Assembly: GCA_902515185.1 (NCBI GenBank)
Contig: CABXTN010000001.1
Span: 47,442 to 111,441, forward strand
Length of the DNA: 64,000 bases
Direction of reading: 5' to 3'
Source: an uncultured Pelagibacteraceae bacterium
GTDB taxonomy: Bacteria; Pseudomonadota; Alphaproteobacteria; Pelagibacterales; Pelagibacteraceae
A program made the position numbers and the translations under genes. A model generated the notes under the pieces. The model was not told the DNA's origin. It did not search any database and saw nothing but the letters and a program-made list of their open reading frames with translations. Below, piece by piece: positions 50,748 through 63,600 of the stretch; the first letter of the stretch is position 1, and each line of letters starts with the position of its first letter.

Positions 50748-51142
50748 TAAAATACCTTACAAATAATTTCGCCACCGACTTTCTGTTTTCTTGCATCTAT
50801 ATCTGTCATGACACCCTTTGATGTTGATATAATTGCTATACCAAGACCATTATTAATTTTAGGCAAACTTTCTGCGCTTGAAAATATTCTTCTACCTGGT
50901 TTTGATATTCTTTCGATTGTGCTTATAACAGGATTACCAGAATTATATTTTAGACTTATAACTAAATTAGTTTTTTCGGAATTCTTATCAACTTTATAAT
51001 CAATAATGAATCCTTCGCCCTTTAAAACTTCAGCTATTTTAATTTTAAAGTTCGATGAAGGAAGCTCAACTTTTTTATGATTTCTCATTTGAGCATTCTT
51101 AATTCTTGCAATCATATCACCTATTGGGTCACTTAAACTCAT
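50747..51142 (-). CDS. rpsH: 30S ribosomal protein S8
   Basis: DPIGDMIARIKNAQM; GLGIAIISTSKGVMTDIDARKQKVGGEIICKVF. Confidence 0.97.
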   Translation of the reverse strand: MSLSDPIGDMIARIKNAQMRNHKKVELPSSNFKIKIAEVLKGEGFIIDYKVDKNSEKTNLVISLKYNSGNPVISTIERISKPGRRIFSSAESLPKINNGLGIAIISTSKGVMTDIDARKQKVGGEIICKVF

Positions 51143-51154
51143 AAAATTTCCTTT

Positions 51155-51460
51155 CTACCAACTTGATTTTACCATTCCTGGTATTTTTCCCTCAAGACCT
51201 AATTTTCTTAATGCTATTCTTGAGATTTTTAATTTACGATATACGCCGTGTGGTCTACCTGTAATTTCACAACGATTTCTAACTCTTGTTCTTGCAGAGT
51301 TTCTAGGCATTTTTGATAATTTTTGCTGGGCTTTAAATCTCTCTTCTAATGGTATTTTTTTATCCATAATTATATCTTTTAATTTTTTACGCCTAGCATA
51401 AAAACTATTTGATAGTTTTATCCTTTTTTTATTTTTGTTTATTGAGCTTAGTTTTGCCAT
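51155..51460 (-). CDS. rpsN: 30S ribosomal protein S14
   Basis: LPRNS-like 'MPRNSARTRVRNRCEITGRPHGVYRKLKISRIALR'. Confidence 0.97.
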   Translation of the reverse strand: MAKLSSINKNKKRIKLSNSFYARRKKLKDIIMDKKIPLEERFKAQQKLSKMPRNSARTRVRNRCEITGRPHGVYRKLKISRIALRKLGLEGKIPGMVKSSW

Positions 51461-52014
51461 TAATTAGTCCTTTCTTCTTTAAATGGAAAATTTAATCTTT
51501 TAAGTAATTCATAACTATGTTTTTTGTCTATAGAAGAAATAACTATAGTGATATCCAATCCTCTGATTTTATCTACTTTATCAAAGTTTACTTCTGGAAA
51601 GATAATATGTTCTTTTATACCAAATGTATAATTGCCAAATTTATCAAAACCTTTTGGTGACAAACCTCTAAAATCTTTTATCCTTGGAAGTGCTATATTT
51701 ACTAATCTATCAATAAATTCGTACATTTTATCTTTTCTTAACGTAACTTTTAATCCTGCTTTAGTATCTTTTCTTGTTTTAAAGTTAGATATAGATTTTT
51801 TAAATTTAGTAGAAACTGGTTTTTGACCAGTAATTTTAGACAAATCTTCCTCACAAACTTTTATAATTTTAGAATCATTACCATCAACACCTAAACCCAT
51901 GTTAAGAACCACTTTTGACAATCTTGGTGTCATATAATTATTTTTTAAACCTAACTTTGATTTTAAATCAGGTAATATTTCTTTATTATATAGTTCTTTT
52001 AATCTTGGTATCAT
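51460..52014 (-). CDS. rplE: 50S ribosomal protein L5
   Basis: [39 protein letters not shown]. Confidence 0.97.
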   Translation of the reverse strand: MIPRLKELYNKEILPDLKSKLGLKNNYMTPRLSKVVLNMGLGVDGNDSKIIKVCEEDLSKITGQKPVSTKFKKSISNFKTRKDTKAGLKVTLRKDKMYEFIDRLVNIALPRIKDFRGLSPKGFDKFGNYTFGIKEHIIFPEVNFDKVDKIRGLDITIVISSIDKKHSYELLKRLNFPFKEERTN

Positions 52015-52265
52015 TTTTTAGCTTCTTTTTTTTTTACTTCTTTATTTTTTTCAGACACAATTAATAAATTTGATAAATTTAAAAAATTTTCTTTATCAAA
52101 AATTCCACCTTTTTTTTCTTTTGTTGTTTTAACATGTTTTTTGATCATATTTAGTCCTTTAACTTTTGCTCGGAAATTTTTTCTATCTATTTCTATTATT
52201 TCACCTTCTTTATTCTTATCTTTACCGCATAAAATTTTAACTTTATTTCCTTTTTTAATAATCAT
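52011..52265 (-). CDS. rplX: 50S ribosomal protein L24 (short, 84 aa)
   Basis: [44 protein letters not shown]; position between rplN and rplE. Confidence 0.93.
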   Translation of the reverse strand: MIIKKGNKVKILCGKDKNKEGEIIEIDRKNFRAKVKGLNMIKKHVKTTKEKKGGIFDKENFLNLSNLLIVSEKNKEVKKKEAKK

Positions 52266-52633
52266 TAAAGTACCTCCGGTGCTAAAGAAATTATTTTCAT
52301 TTGACCCTTGCTTCTAAGTTCTCTCGTAACGGGGCCAAATATTCTCGTACCCACTGGCTCACCTTTATCATCTACTAATACAGCAGCATTATTGTCAAAT
52401 TTTACTTTAGATCCATCTTCTCTATGAATTCCTTTTTTAACTCTAACAACAACAGCTTTATGAACAGATCCTTTTTTAACTTTTCCTTTAGGAATTGCTT
52501 CTTTAACAGCTATTACAATAGTGTCACCTATACTTGCATATCTTCTTTTAGATCCTCCTAAAACTTTTATGCACTCAATTCTTTTAGCGCCTGTATTGTC
52601 AGCAACACTTAATTCTGTCTGTACTTGAATCAT
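52265..52633 (-). CDS. rplN: 50S ribosomal protein L14
   Basis: [40 protein letters not shown]. Confidence 0.98.
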   Translation of the reverse strand: MIQVQTELSVADNTGAKRIECIKVLGGSKRRYASIGDTIVIAVKEAIPKGKVKKGSVHKAVVVRVKKGIHREDGSKVKFDNNAAVLVDDKGEPVGTRIFGPVTRELRSKGQMKIISLAPEVL

Positions 52634-52866
52634 TTTTTGTCTCCTACCACTTCAAATTTTTTACTTTTAGAATAAGGTTTGCATTCTATAATTGATACCT
52701 TATCACCACTTTTAAATTTATTGTTTTCATCGTGAGCACTATATCTTTTTCTACTTTTAACAACTTTTTTAAATAAAGGATGTTGAAATTTTCTTTCAAC
52801 CAAAACCTTTATAGTTTTATTTTCTTTGTCACTTACAACAATTCCATGTAATATTTTTTTAGGCAT
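52630..52866 (-). CDS. rpsQ: 30S ribosomal protein S17
   Basis: [40 protein letters not shown]. Confidence 0.97.
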   Translation of the reverse strand: MPKKILHGIVVSDKENKTIKVLVERKFQHPLFKKVVKSRKRYSAHDENNKFKSGDKVSIIECKPYSKSKKFEVVGDKK

Positions 52867-53050
52867 TAATCTTCCTATTAATTAAAGTTTTCAGTTGTGC
52901 TATACTTTTTCTAGTTTCTTTTACTTTTGCTGGATTTGTTAATTGCCCATTTATTTTTTGAAACCGAAAGTTAAATAAATCTTTCTTAAGTTTGTCAATA
53001 TCTTTAATAGCTTGGGATTTTGTCATTTTATTTAAATCTTTTTTTTTCAT
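52859..53050 (-). CDS. rpmC: 50S ribosomal protein L29
   Basis: LKKDLFNFRFQKINGQLTNPAKVKETRKSIAQLKTLI. Confidence 0.95.
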   Translation of the reverse strand: MKKKDLNKMTKSQAIKDIDKLKKDLFNFRFQKINGQLTNPAKVKETRKSIAQLKTLINRKINA

Positions 53051-53461
53051 TTATGAAAACCTCTTAATAAATTTTGTTTTAATTGGAAGTTTTGCTGATG
53101 CTTTGTATAAAGCTTCCTTTGCAACTTGTTCTGATACACCATCAACTTCAAATAAAATTCTGCCAGGTTTAACTCTACAAGCCCAAAATTCTGGAGAGCC
53201 TTTGCCCTTACCCATTCTTACCTCTGTCGGTTTTTTTGATACTGGAATATTAGGAAAAACCCTTGTCCAAACTCTACCTTGTCTCTTCATGTGTCTAGTT
53301 AATGCAACTCTTGCTGCCTCTATTTGTTTTGAAATAACTCTATCTGGTGCCAAAGCTTTTAAACCATAAGATCCATAATTCATAAGATTGCATCTAGAAG
53401 CTTTCCCATGAATTCTTCCTTTGTGTGCTTTTCTAAATTTTGTTCTAGTTGGTTGCAGCAT
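53051..53461 (-). CDS. rplP: 50S ribosomal protein L16
   Basis: [45 protein letters not shown]. Confidence 0.98.
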   Translation of the reverse strand: MLQPTRTKFRKAHKGRIHGKASRCNLMNYGSYGLKALAPDRVISKQIEAARVALTRHMKRQGRVWTRVFPNIPVSKKPTEVRMGKGKGSPEFWACRVKPGRILFEVDGVSEQVAKEALYKASAKLPIKTKFIKRFS

Positions 53462-53464
53462 AAT

Positions 53465-54124
53465 TTATTTTTTATTAGTTTCTTGACTAAACTCCCTTGT
53501 AAAAATTTCTCCTTTATAAATCCAAACTTTAATACCAATTATTCCATACGTAGTTAAAGCTTCAGACTCAGCATAATCTATATCAGCTCTAAGTGTGTGT
53601 GAAGGGATGCTACCTTCTCTTAACCATTCTGTTCTTGCAATTTCATTTCCACCTAGTCTACCACTTATAGAAACTTTAATTCCTTTTGCTCCTAGTCTTT
53701 GTGCTGATTGCATTGACCTTTTCATAGCTCTTCTGTATGAAATTCTTTTTACAAGTTGTTGAGCGATATTTTCTGCTACTAGAAAGCTATTTGTTTCTGG
53801 TTTTTTAACTTCTTTAATATTTAAATTAACCTCGTTTTTGGTTAATTGTGAAAGTTTATTTTTAATTTTTTCAATATCACTTCCCTTTTTTCCAATTACA
53901 AAACCTGGTCTCGACGTATATATTGTAACAAAGCATTTTTTAGATGTTCTCTCTATCATTACTTTTGAAACACCAGAGTTAATAACATTTTTTTTAATAT
54001 ATTCTCTAATTTTAAAATCTTCTATTAAATAGTTACCAAAATCCTTTTTTCTAGCATACCAAACGGAATCCCACCCTCTGTTTATACCAAGTCTTAGTCC
54101 TACAGGATTAACTTTTTGACCCAT
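53465..54124 (-). CDS. rpsC: 30S ribosomal protein S3
   Basis: [54 protein letters not shown]. Confidence 0.98.
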   Translation of the reverse strand: MGQKVNPVGLRLGINRGWDSVWYARKKDFGNYLIEDFKIREYIKKNVINSGVSKVMIERTSKKCFVTIYTSRPGFVIGKKGSDIEKIKNKLSQLTKNEVNLNIKEVKKPETNSFLVAENIAQQLVKRISYRRAMKRSMQSAQRLGAKGIKVSISGRLGGNEIARTEWLREGSIPSHTLRADIDYAESEALTTYGIIGIKVWIYKGEIFTREFSQETNKK

Positions 54125-54512
54125 GTTTTTCCTCTACTTTCTTTTTTAGTTCAGATAATATTATAGTTAAATTAGAATATGGTTTCTTAATTCCTGCTGC
54201 TCTACCTTTAGCTCTTGCTCTAAATCTCTTCATTACAATTTGTTTTCCACAGTAAGCCTCTTTAATAAATAATTTATCAATGTCATATTGAAAATTATTT
54301 TCTGCATTAGCTATTGCTGAAGAAATTGTTTTTTTAACATCTTTAGATATCCTTTTTTCTGAAAAAGTTAAATCTCTTATAGCTTCACCTACTTTTTTCC
54401 CCACAATTGATTTTAAAATTGGTTTAAGCTTTCTAGTGCTAGATCTAACATTTTTATTTACAGATCTTACAATTTTTTTATCTTTGTTTTGTTCTTTTTT
54501 GTTTTTTACCAT
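54108..54512 (-). CDS. rplV: 50S ribosomal protein L22
   Basis: [56 protein letters not shown]. Confidence 0.96.
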   Translation of the reverse strand: MVKNKKEQNKDKKIVRSVNKNVRSSTRKLKPILKSIVGKKVGEAIRDLTFSEKRISKDVKKTISSAIANAENNFQYDIDKLFIKEAYCGKQIVMKRFRARAKGRAAGIKKPYSNLTIILSELKKKVEEKHGSKS

Positions 54513-54514
54513 AA

Positions 54515-54823
54515 TTATTTTTTCACAACTGGTTTTGATGCATCGTCTGCTTTAGCTTTTTTATCGGCCGGTGTATGTCCAAAAAACTGTCTAGTCGGTG
54601 CAAACTCTCCAAATTTATGACCAACCATATCTTCTGAAACTGTTATCGGTATAAATTTTTTACCATTATAAATTAAAAAACTAATTCCAACAAAATCTGG
54701 AATAATAGTTGATTTTCTTGACCACGTTTTAATCGGTTTTTTATTTGTCTCATTTTTATGTTTTTCAACCTTTTTAATTAAACTTTCCTCTACAAACGGA
54801 CCTTTCCACACTGCTCTTGCCAT
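54515..54823 (-). CDS. rpsS: 30S ribosomal protein S19
   Basis: [48 protein letters not shown]. Confidence 0.98.
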   Translation of the reverse strand: MARAVWKGPFVEESLIKKVEKHKNETNKKPIKTWSRKSTIIPDFVGISFLIYNGKKFIPITVSEDMVGHKFGEFAPTRQFFGHTPADKKAKADDASKPVVKK

Positions 54824-54825
54824 AA

Positions 54826-55659
54826 CTATTTCTTTTTCCTTTTTCTTCTTCTGATAATAAATTTATCTGTTCTCTTATTATCTCTTGTTTTTAATCCTTT
54901 AGCCGACTGTCCTGTAGGTGATACTGGGTGTCTTCCTCCTGCTGATTTACCTTCACCACCACCATGAGGGTGATCAACTGGATTTTTCACTACACCTCTA
55001 GTATGTGGTCTTATACCAAGCCATCTAGATCTTCCTGCTTTACCGATTTTAATATTTTTTTGGTCTGGGTTAGATAATACTCCAATAGTCGCCATACATC
55101 TTGAGTCAATTTTTCTTACTTCTCCAGAGGTCATTTTTATAAGTGAATAATTGCCATCTACTCCTGAAATGGATACAGATGTTCCTGCTGATCTTGCTAT
55201 TTTTCCACCAGCTCCTGGTTGTAATTCAACGTTATGTATGTCAATACCAACTGGTATATCTTGCAAAGGCATACAATTGCCAATTTTAATCTCATTTTTT
55301 GATCCATTTTTAATTTTATCTCCCACTTTTATTTTTTGAGGAGCTAAATAATAAAATCTTTCATTATCCTCAAATTTTACTAACATAATGTGACATGATC
55401 TATTTGGATCATACTCAATTCGTTCAATTTCTCCTACAGAATCAAATTTTCTTCTATAAAAATCAACTAATCTATATTTTTGCTTATGACCACCTCCATG
55501 ATTTCTAGAAGTAATACGTCCCAGATTATTCCTTCCCTTTGAGGAATTGTTCACTGATGTTAAGCGTTTAAAAGGTTTTCCTTTCCATAAATCACTTCTA
55601 TCAACTAGAACGGTTCCTCTAGTAGATTTGGTATAGGGTTTAAAGCTTTTTAATGACAT
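54826..55659 (-). CDS. rplB: 50S ribosomal protein L2
   Basis: [51 protein letters not shown]. Confidence 0.98.
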   Translation of the reverse strand: MSLKSFKPYTKSTRGTVLVDRSDLWKGKPFKRLTSVNNSSKGRNNLGRITSRNHGGGHKQKYRLVDFYRRKFDSVGEIERIEYDPNRSCHIMLVKFEDNERFYYLAPQKIKVGDKIKNGSKNEIKIGNCMPLQDIPVGIDIHNVELQPGAGGKIARSAGTSVSISGVDGNYSLIKMTSGEVRKIDSRCMATIGVLSNPDQKNIKIGKAGRSRWLGIRPHTRGVVKNPVDHPHGGGEGKSAGGRHPVSPTGQSAKGLKTRDNKRTDKFIIRRRKRKKK

Positions 55660-55662
55660 AAA

Positions 55663-55956
55663 TTAAATTCCTGTAGTTAAGTCTATAGATTGACCTTTCT
55701 TTAAAGTAATTATTGCTTTTTTATAACCTTTTACTTTTACTTTTTTTCCACGTGTTATTTTTTTTCTAGATTGTTTATTTATCATATTAATTTTAATAAC
55801 ATTAACTTTAAAAATTTTTTCTATACTTTTTTTCAAATTAATTTTATTAGATGAATTTGGAACCTTAAAAACAATTTTATTGTTTTCAGATAAACTAGTC
55901 GACTTTTCAGTAACAACTGGTGAAAGAACCTTATCGTAAATATGCATTTTATTCAT
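55663..55956 (-). CDS. rplW: 50S ribosomal protein L23
   Basis: IYDKVLSPVVTEKSTSLSENNKIVFKV...KKSIEKIFKVNVIKINMINK. Confidence 0.95.
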   Translation of the reverse strand: MNKMHIYDKVLSPVVTEKSTSLSENNKIVFKVPNSSNKINLKKSIEKIFKVNVIKINMINKQSRKKITRGKKVKVKGYKKAIITLKKGQSIDLTTGI

Positions 55957-56572
55957 ATCGTTTCTCCAATTCTTTTACTGAGCTTTCTGTGAAAATAACT
56001 TTCTTAAACTTCACAATGTCAAAGGTGCTAAAATGATTAATATCAGTTACTTTTATATTGGGAATATTTCTAGCAGATTTATAAATTTTATCTTTTGAAT
56101 TTTTATCTAATATGATTAGTGAATTAACGGCTTTAATTTTCTCTAAAATTTTATGCATTTCTTTAGTTTTTTTAATCTCAGATTTAAAATCATTCATAAT
56201 TAAGATATCTTTAGATTGATGTTTTGCACTTAATAAAGAAACCACACTCATTTTCTTTTCATTCTTATTTAATTTTCTTTTTTTATAACTAAGCTCACCT
56301 TTGGGACCATGCGCAACACCACCACCAACAAAAATTGGAGCTTTTCTGCTAGCATGTCTAGCATTTCCAGTTCCTTTTTGAGCATATATTTTTGATGTTG
56401 ATCCTGTGATTTCATTTTTTTGTTTAGTTTTTGCTTTTCTACCTTTGTAATTTGCATTTGTTTTGTATAAAACCCCACTTATTAGTTGTCGATTTATTTT
56501 AGTAGAAAAAATCATATCTTTGACCTCTATTGTTTCTTTTTTCCCATCTATATTAATTTTATCTAATTTCAT
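55949..56572 (-). CDS. rplD: 50S ribosomal protein L4
   Basis: KIYAQKGTGNARHASRKAPIFVGGGVAHGPK. Confidence 0.97.
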   Translation of the reverse strand: MKLDKINIDGKKETIEVKDMIFSTKINRQLISGVLYKTNANYKGRKAKTKQKNEITGSTSKIYAQKGTGNARHASRKAPIFVGGGVAHGPKGELSYKKRKLNKNEKKMSVVSLLSAKHQSKDILIMNDFKSEIKKTKEMHKILEKIKAVNSLIILDKNSKDKIYKSARNIPNIKVTDINHFSTFDIVKFKKVIFTESSVKELEKRYE

Positions 56573-56573
56573 T

Positions 56574-57284
56574 TTATTTCTTTTTTTTCTCTGGAATTTT
56601 CTTTAGTTTTTCAATAACATCAATTTTTTCACTCATAGTTAGTTTAGTTACATTTTTTACAGCTTCCTTTACCAGCACTTCAGTATTCTTTGATCCAGGT
56701 ATGGAACCCTTTATAAATAATAAATTATTTTCTAGATCTGATTTTATTATCTCAATATTTTGCATTGTTCTCATCTTATCACCCATATGGCCTGCCATTT
56801 TTTTTCCTTTAAAAACTTTTCCTGGATCTTGATTTTGTCCAGTAGATCCGTGTGCTCTATGCGATATTGAAACTCCATGAGATGCTCTTAACCCAGCAAA
56901 ATTATGTCTTTTCATTGCCCCAGCGAAGCCTTTTCCTATGGTTTTTGACCTAATGTCTACAAATTTTGTATCTTTGAATATTTCCACTCCGAATTCATTT
57001 CCAGCTTTGTAATTTTCTAAATTTTTAACTCTAAATTCTTTAATTTTTCTTTTAGGTTCAGTATTTTTTTTTGTGAAAAAACCTTTCATTGCCTTAGTTA
57101 ACTTTGAATTCTTTATATTGCCGAAGCCTAATTGAACTGCTGTGTAGCCTCTTTTATCTGAGTCTATAACGTCTATAATTCTCCCTTTTTCCATTTGAAG
57201 AACAGTGACTGGTACGGATTGACCTGTCTTATAAAATTCTCTAGTCATTCCAATTTTTTTTCCTATTAATGCTATTTCTATCAT
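56574..57284 (-). CDS. rplC: 50S ribosomal protein L3
   Basis: LIGKKIGMTREFYKTGQSVPVTVLQ; HRAHGSTGQNQDPGKVFKGKKMAGHMG. Confidence 0.98.
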   Translation of the reverse strand: MIEIALIGKKIGMTREFYKTGQSVPVTVLQMEKGRIIDVIDSDKRGYTAVQLGFGNIKNSKLTKAMKGFFTKKNTEPKRKIKEFRVKNLENYKAGNEFGVEIFKDTKFVDIRSKTIGKGFAGAMKRHNFAGLRASHGVSISHRAHGSTGQNQDPGKVFKGKKMAGHMGDKMRTMQNIEIIKSDLENNLLFIKGSIPGSKNTEVLVKEAVKNVTKLTMSEKIDVIEKLKKIPEKKKK

Positions 57285-57287
57285 TTT

Positions 57288-57596
57288 TTAAATTTTAATT
57301 TCCACATCAACACCAGATGCTAAATCTAGTTTCATTAAAGCTTCTACTGTTTGTGGGGTTGGTTCAATTATATCTATTAATCTTTTATGTGTTCTTGTTT
57401 CAAATTGTTCTCTACTCTTCTTATCAATATGAGGTGATCTTAATACTGTATATCTCTCAATTTTAGTTGGTAGAGGAATTGGGCCTTTAATATTTGCCCC
57501 TGTTCTTTTGACCGTATTAACAATCTCTTCTGTAGATTGATCTAATACCTTATTATCATAAGCTCTTAATTTAATTCTAATATTTTGTTTATCCAT
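57288..57596 (-). CDS. rpsJ: 30S ribosomal protein S10
   Basis: [41 protein letters not shown]. Confidence 0.98.
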   Translation of the reverse strand: MDKQNIRIKLRAYDNKVLDQSTEEIVNTVKRTGANIKGPIPLPTKIERYTVLRSPHIDKKSREQFETRTHKRLIDIIEPTPQTVEALMKLDLASGVDVEIKI

Positions 57597-57599
57597 TTT

Positions 57600-59675
57600 T
57601 TATCCAGTTTTTTTTGTTACTTCATCTTGAACATTTTGTGGAACTTTTGAATAATGATCAAAAAACATTGAATATTGAGCTCTACCTTGAGACATCGATC
57701 TTAAACTATTTATATAACCAAACATATTAGCCAAAGGAACCATTGCTGTTATTACAGTAGCATTACCTCTCTGTTCTTGAGTACTTATTTGTCCTCTTCT
57801 ACTGTTAAGATCCCCAATTACATCTCCCATATAATCCTCAGGTGTAACCACTTCCACACGCATCATCGGCTCGAGTAGTTTTAAAGTAGCCCTTGTGCAT
57901 GCTTCTTTAAAACATTGTCTTGATGCAAGTTCAAAAGCTAGAACACTTGAGTCAACATCATGATGTAAGCCATCAATTATAGTAACTTTGTAATCTATCA
58001 TTGGGAAGCCGGCTAAAATTCCGTTATCTGCAACTGACTCTACTCCTTTTTCTACTCCAGGGATAAATTCTTTTGGTATAGCGCCACCTTTAATTTTGCT
58101 TTCAACCTCTCTTCCTTTGCCAGGTTCTAAGGGCTCAACAGAGAGTTTAACTCTAGCAAATTGTCCAGCTCCACCACTTTGCTTTTTATGTGTGTAATCA
58201 AATTCACTCGGATTTTGTATTGTCTCTCTATAAGCAACTTGTGGTGCACCAACATTTGCCTCAACCTTAAATTCTCTTTTCATTCTATCAACAATTATAT
58301 CTAGATGTAATTCACCCATTCCTTTTATTATTGTTTGACCAGACTCTTCATCCGAACTCACTCTAAATGAAGGATCTTCTTTTGCTAATCTTGCTAAAGC
58401 CTCACCCATTTTTTCTTGGTCAGCTTTTGTTTTCGGCTCTACAGCAATTTCTATAACAGGATCAGGGAATTCCATTGGCTCTAAAAGAACTGGGTTATCT
58501 TTATTTGCCAAAGTATGTCCAGTGATTGTATTTTTTAAACCTGCTAAAGCTACAATATCGCCAGCATTTGCTTCTTTAATATCTTCTCGTGAGTTAGCAT
58601 GCATTAATAACATTCTTCCAACTCTTTCCTCTTTATCTTTAGAAGTATTGTAAATTCCTGTACCAGTTTTTACAGTTCCTGAATAAACTCTTATAAACGT
58701 TAAGGAACCAACGAAAGGGTCATTAGCAACTTTAAAGGCAAGAGCTGAAAAAGGAGCACTATCTTCAAATTTCATCTCAAGTTCGTCTTCCGAATTAGGT
58801 TTTGTGCCTTTAATTGATCCAATGTCTTTCGGGCTAGGTAAATAATCAACTACTGCGTCTAATAAAGGTTGAACACCCTTATTTTTAAAAGCAGATCCAG
58901 TTAGCACTGGAACAAAATCAAAATTTAAACATCCTTTTCTTACACATCTGATTAGATCTTCATTTTTAATATCATCTCCATTTAGATAACTTTCCATTAA
59001 TTTTTCATCCTGCTCAACAGCTGTTTCAACTAATTCTTGTCTATATTTACTGCAAATTTCTTTTAAATCATCAGGGATATCTTTTTCTTCCCACTCCGCA
59101 CCTAAATCCTCGTTTTTCCAAACTATAGCTTTCATTTTAACAAGATCAACGACGCCTTGAAGAGAAGATTCTATTCCAATTGGAATTTGCATAACAAGAG
59201 GTTTTGCTCCAAGTCTATCTTTAATCATTTCAACACATCTGAAAAAATCAGCTCCAGTACGATCTAATTTATTCACAAAGCAAATTCTGGGTACTTTATA
59301 TTTATCTGCTTGTCTCCAAACAGTTTCGGATTGTGGTTCAACACCTGCCACACCATCGAATACTGCAACTGCTCCGTCTAAAACTTTTAAAGATCTTTCA
59401 ACTTCAATTGTAAAATCAACATGGCCAGGTGTATCAATAATATTTATACGATTGTCTTTCCAAAAACATGTTGTAGCAGCAGATGTAATTGTTATTCCTC
59501 TTTCTTGCTCTTGCTCCATCCAATCCATAGTTGCAGCACCATCATGCACTTCACCAATTTTATGACTCTTACCTGTATAATAAAGAATTCTTTCTGTTGT
59601 AGTAGTTTTGCCAGCATCTATGTGTGCCATTATTCCAATGTTACGATATTTTTCTAATGTATGTGTTCTACTCAT
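57600..59675 (-). CDS. fusA: Elongation factor G
   Basis: [58 protein letters not shown]. Confidence 0.99.
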   Translation of the reverse strand: MSRTHTLEKYRNIGIMAHIDAGKTTTTERILYYTGKSHKIGEVHDGAATMDWMEQEQERGITITSAATTCFWKDNRINIIDTPGHVDFTIEVERSLKVLDGAVAVFDGVAGVEPQSETVWRQADKYKVPRICFVNKLDRTGADFFRCVEMIKDRLGAKPLVMQIPIGIESSLQGVVDLVKMKAIVWKNEDLGAEWEEKDIPDDLKEICSKYRQELVETAVEQDEKLMESYLNGDDIKNEDLIRCVRKGCLNFDFVPVLTGSAFKNKGVQPLLDAVVDYLPSPKDIGSIKGTKPNSEDELEMKFEDSAPFSALAFKVANDPFVGSLTFIRVYSGTVKTGTGIYNTSKDKEERVGRMLLMHANSREDIKEANAGDIVALAGLKNTITGHTLANKDNPVLLEPMEFPDPVIEIAVEPKTKADQEKMGEALARLAKEDPSFRVSSDEESGQTIIKGMGELHLDIIVDRMKREFKVEANVGAPQVAYRETIQNPSEFDYTHKKQSGGAGQFARVKLSVEPLEPGKGREVESKIKGGAIPKEFIPGVEKGVESVADNGILAGFPMIDYKVTIIDGLHHDVDSSVLAFELASRQCFKEACTRATLKLLEPMMRVEVVTPEDYMGDVIGDLNSRRGQISTQEQRGNATVITAMVPLANMFGYINSLRSMSQGRAQYSMFFDHYSKVPQNVQDEVTKKTG

Positions 59676-59681
59676 AAAATT

Positions 59682-60152
59682 TTACCATCTAAAATGTGCA
59701 AAAGCTTTATTTGACTCAGCCATTTTATGTGTGTCTTCCTTTTTTTTTATTGCAGATCCTCTATTTTGATAAGCGTCATAAATTTCATTAAAAATTTTGT
59801 CTGACATATTCTTATCTTTTCTTTTTCTGGATGCATCTATTAACCATCTTAAAGCTAATGCTTGAGATCTTTTTGATTTTACTTCAACTGGTACTTGATA
59901 TGTTGCTCCACCTACTCTTCTAGACCTGACTTCTACAGTAGGTTTAATGTTATTAATGGCTTCATTAAAAACTGTGATAGGCTCATCCTTTGACTTTGAT
60001 TTAATTTTTTCAATTGCATCGTAGATAATTTTTTCTGCAACTGTTTTTTTACCATCATACATAATATTATTTATAAGTTTAGGAATAATTGTTGATTTAT
60101 AAACTGGATCAACTATTGGAATTTTTTTAGGTGCTCTTTTTTTTCTAGACAT
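59682..60152 (-). CDS. rpsG: 30S ribosomal protein S7
   Basis: VEVRSRRVGGATYQVPVEVKSKRSQALALRWLI. Confidence 0.98.
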   Translation of the reverse strand: MSRKKRAPKKIPIVDPVYKSTIIPKLINNIMYDGKKTVAEKIIYDAIEKIKSKSKDEPITVFNEAINNIKPTVEVRSRRVGGATYQVPVEVKSKRSQALALRWLIDASRKRKDKNMSDKIFNEIYDAYQNRGSAIKKKEDTHKMAESNKAFAHFRW

Positions 60153-60155
60153 AAA

Positions 60156-60527
60156 TTATTTTCCTTTTTTTGCACCGTACTTAGATCTTTGTTGCTTTCT
60201 TGCTGTAACGCCTTGAGTATCTAGATTACCTCTTAAGATATGATATCTTACACCTGGTAAATCTTTAACTCTACCACCTCTAATCAAAACAACTGAGTGC
60301 TCCTGAAGGTTATGTCCTTCTCCAGGAATGTAAGAAGTAACTTCATGACCGTTTGAAAGTCTTACTCTGGCAACTTTCCTTAATGCAGAATTTGGTTTTT
60401 TTGGTGTAGTTGTATAAACTTTTACGCACACACCTCTTTTCTGAGGAGACTTTTCAAGAGCAGGTACTTTATCTCTTACTGATGGTCTACGTCTACGTTT
60501 TCTTAATAACTGGTTTATAGTTGGCAT
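60156..60527 (-). CDS. rpsL: 30S ribosomal protein S12
   Basis: [55 protein letters not shown]. Confidence 0.99.
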   Translation of the reverse strand: MPTINQLLRKRRRRPSVRDKVPALEKSPQKRGVCVKVYTTTPKKPNSALRKVARVRLSNGHEVTSYIPGEGHNLQEHSVVLIRGGRVKDLPGVRYHILRGNLDTQGVTARKQQRSKYGAKKGK

Positions 60528-60623
60528 AATTAATATATTTTTTGATAAGAAATAACTGACAGGTTATTTAGTGGCAGCGTTTAATATCCCAATGACATTA
60601 CATTCCAACCAAAAAATATGGCC

Positions 60624-60651
60624 AAAATACTATAGAAATATTTTTTGTCAA
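60624..60651 (-). promoter_or_regulatory. Candidate sigma70-type promoter upstream of rpsL (str/S10 operon)
   Basis: Minus strand TTGACA (60646-60651), 16-nt spacer, TATTTT (60624-60629), in the largest non-RNA intergenic gap (60528-60680). Confidence 0.5.
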
Positions 60652-60680
60652 ATTAAAACAACTTAAAAATTGCTATTTTT

Positions 60681-63600
60681 TTATTGATTTGCAGGGGTTT
60701 CTGTGGGTTGAACAGGTTCTTGTTCAGAAAGAAATTTATTATCATCCTCGACTGCTCTTTTATTCCAGTCATTCTTAATAGTGCCTGTACCAGCAGGTAC
60801 TAATCTTCCAACTATAACGTTCTCTTTAAGACCTTGTAAAGTGTCTGTTTTGCCTCTGATTGCTGCATCAGTAAGAACTCTTGTGGTTTCTTGAAATGAA
60901 GCTGCTGAGATGAAAGACTCTGTTTGTAAAGAGGCTTTAGTTATACCCATTAATACTCTTTCACCAACCGCAGGTTTTTTTCCTTCTGCTTTTAATTCAT
61001 CATTCATATCATCGAATTTAATTCTTTCAATAATCTCACCAGGTAATAATTTTGAATCTCCAGAATTTTTAACCTCAATTTTCTTTAACATCTGTCTTAA
61101 TATAGTTTCAATATGTTTGTCGTTAATTACAACACCTTGCAATCTATAAACTTCTTGCACCTGATTTACAAAGTATTCGGTTAATTCTTCGATACCTAGA
61201 ATTCTTAAAATATCATGAGGTAAAGGTTGACCATCTAAAAGATATTCTCCTTTTTTGATTTTTTCACCTTGGTTAAAATTGATATGCTTACCTTTTGGAA
61301 TTAAATAATTAGATGTTACACCCTCATCTGATACTATCGATACTCTCTGTTTTCCTCTAACTTCTTTACCAAATAAAACTTTTCCATCGTTCTCTGCAAT
61401 AATGGCACTGTCTTTTGCCTTTCTTGCTTCAAATAATTCAGCTACTCTTGGAAGACCTCCAGTAATATCTTTGGTCTTAGAAGTTTCTTTAGGTAATCTT
61501 GCAATAACATCACCAGCAAATATTTTTTGTCCATCTTTAACTGATAAAATTGAATCTGGTACTAAATAATATCTTGCTTCGTTATCGTCAGCTTTTTTTA
61601 TTACATTTCCTTTTTCATCACGTAAAGTAATTCTTGGTTTAAGGTCAGTATTTTTTGATTGAGATCTCCAATCTATAACAGATTTAGACTCAATTCCTGT
61701 TTCATCATCTAAAGTTTCTGAAAGTGTAACTCCATCAATTAAATCTACATAATTAACAATACCACTTTTTTCTGCGATAACTGGCGTAGTGTAAGGATCC
61801 CACTCACAAATTTTTGCATTTTTTTTAATTTTATCTCCACTTTTAAAAAATAATTTAGAACCATAAGGTACTTTATATATAGCTATTTGAAGACCATTAT
61901 CATCCTCTATAGAAAGCTGAGTATTTCTTCCCATGACTATTTGATTTTTTTTAGAGTCTTCTAACAAGTTTGTATTTATTATTTTTAAAGTTCCTTCATT
62001 TTTACTTACTATTTGTGAATCTTGTTTAATAGATGCTGTACCACCAACGTGGAAAGTTCTCATGGTTAATTGTGTTCCTGGCTCACCGATAGACTGCGCA
62101 GATATCATCCCAATTGCTTCACCTACATGAACCATTTTTCCTCTAGATAAATCTCTTCCGTAACACATTGCACAAACACCTTTTTTAGATCCACAAGTTA
62201 TTACTGAATAAACACGAATTGATTTTACTCCAGCAGCATCAATTTTTTCACAATCTGACTCATTTATCATCTCACCTTTTTTTATAACTATGTCGCCAGA
62301 GATTGGATTTTTTACATTCTCAGCAACAACTCTACCAAGAGCTCTTTCCGAAAGTGTTACTATTACATTACCACCCTCTATAATTTCAGATAGGTTAATG
62401 CTACCACGGCTTTTACAGTCACAATCTTTTTTTGTTATTGTTAAATCTTGAGCAACATCACATAACCTTCTTGTTAAATAACCTGAATTTGCAGTTTTTA
62501 AGGCTGTATCCGCAAGACCTTTTCTTGCTCCGTGTGTTGAGTTAAAATACTCTAGAGCTGTCAAACCTTCTTTAAAGTTAGATGTTATAGGAGACTCAAT
62601 AATTTCACCTGATGGTTTCGCTATTAATCCTCGCATACCAGCTAATTGTTTCATCTGCGCTGCTGAACCTCTAGCTCCAGAGTCAGCCATCATAAAAACT
62701 GAGTTTATTTTTAAACCATCTTTAGTTGTTTCAGTAGCTGAAATTCTCTTCATCATCTCTGAGGCAACTCTATCTGTACATTTAGACCAGGCATCCACAA
62801 CTTTATTATATTTCTCGCCTCTAGTGATAAGACCTTCAGCATATTGGTTTTCATAGTCAGTGATTAGTTTTTTAGTCTCTTCGATCATTTCAGGTTTGTT
62901 TTCAGGGATGATCAAATCATCTTTTCCAAAAGATATACCAGCTTTAAAAGCATGTTTAAAACCAAGATCTTTTAATTTATCGCAAAAAATTACTGTACTT
63001 TTTTGTCCTGTAAATCTAAAAGCAATATCAATAATTTCTGATACAACTTTTTTTGGCAGCAACCTATCAACAAGTGAAAATTTTATATCTTTATGTTTGG
63101 GTAGTAAATTAGCTAAAAGAAATCTACCTACAGTGCTTGTATATTTCTCATATTTGACATTATTATTCTCATCAACAGTTTCAAATCTTGAAATAATTCT
63201 TGAATGAACATTTATCTTACCAGATTCTAGTCCTTGTTCAATTTCTGAGCTGTTAACGAAGTATCCTTCTACCTTTTCTGTTTGGTAAGGAGGTTGAGAT
63301 AGATAATAAATACCTAAGATCATATCTTGGCTCGGAACTATTATTGGTTTACCATTTGATGGACTTAAAATGTTATTTGTAGACATCATTAACACTCGTG
63401 CTTCCAATTGTGCTTCTAAACTTAGAGGTATATGAACTGCCATTTGATCACCATCAAAATCAGCATTGAATGCAGCACATGTTAATGGATGTAATTCTAT
63501 GGCATCACCTTCAATAAGTTTAGGTTCGAAAGCTTGTACACCCAATCTATGTAACGTGGGAGCTCTATTAAGTATTACTGGATGTTCTCTTACAATTAAT

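Noticed and set aside
60661-60690. A/T-only inverted repeat AAAAATTGCTATTTTT after rpoC considered as an intrinsic terminator
   Set aside because: Stem is almost all A-U and short, too weak to call; the str promoter follows immediately.
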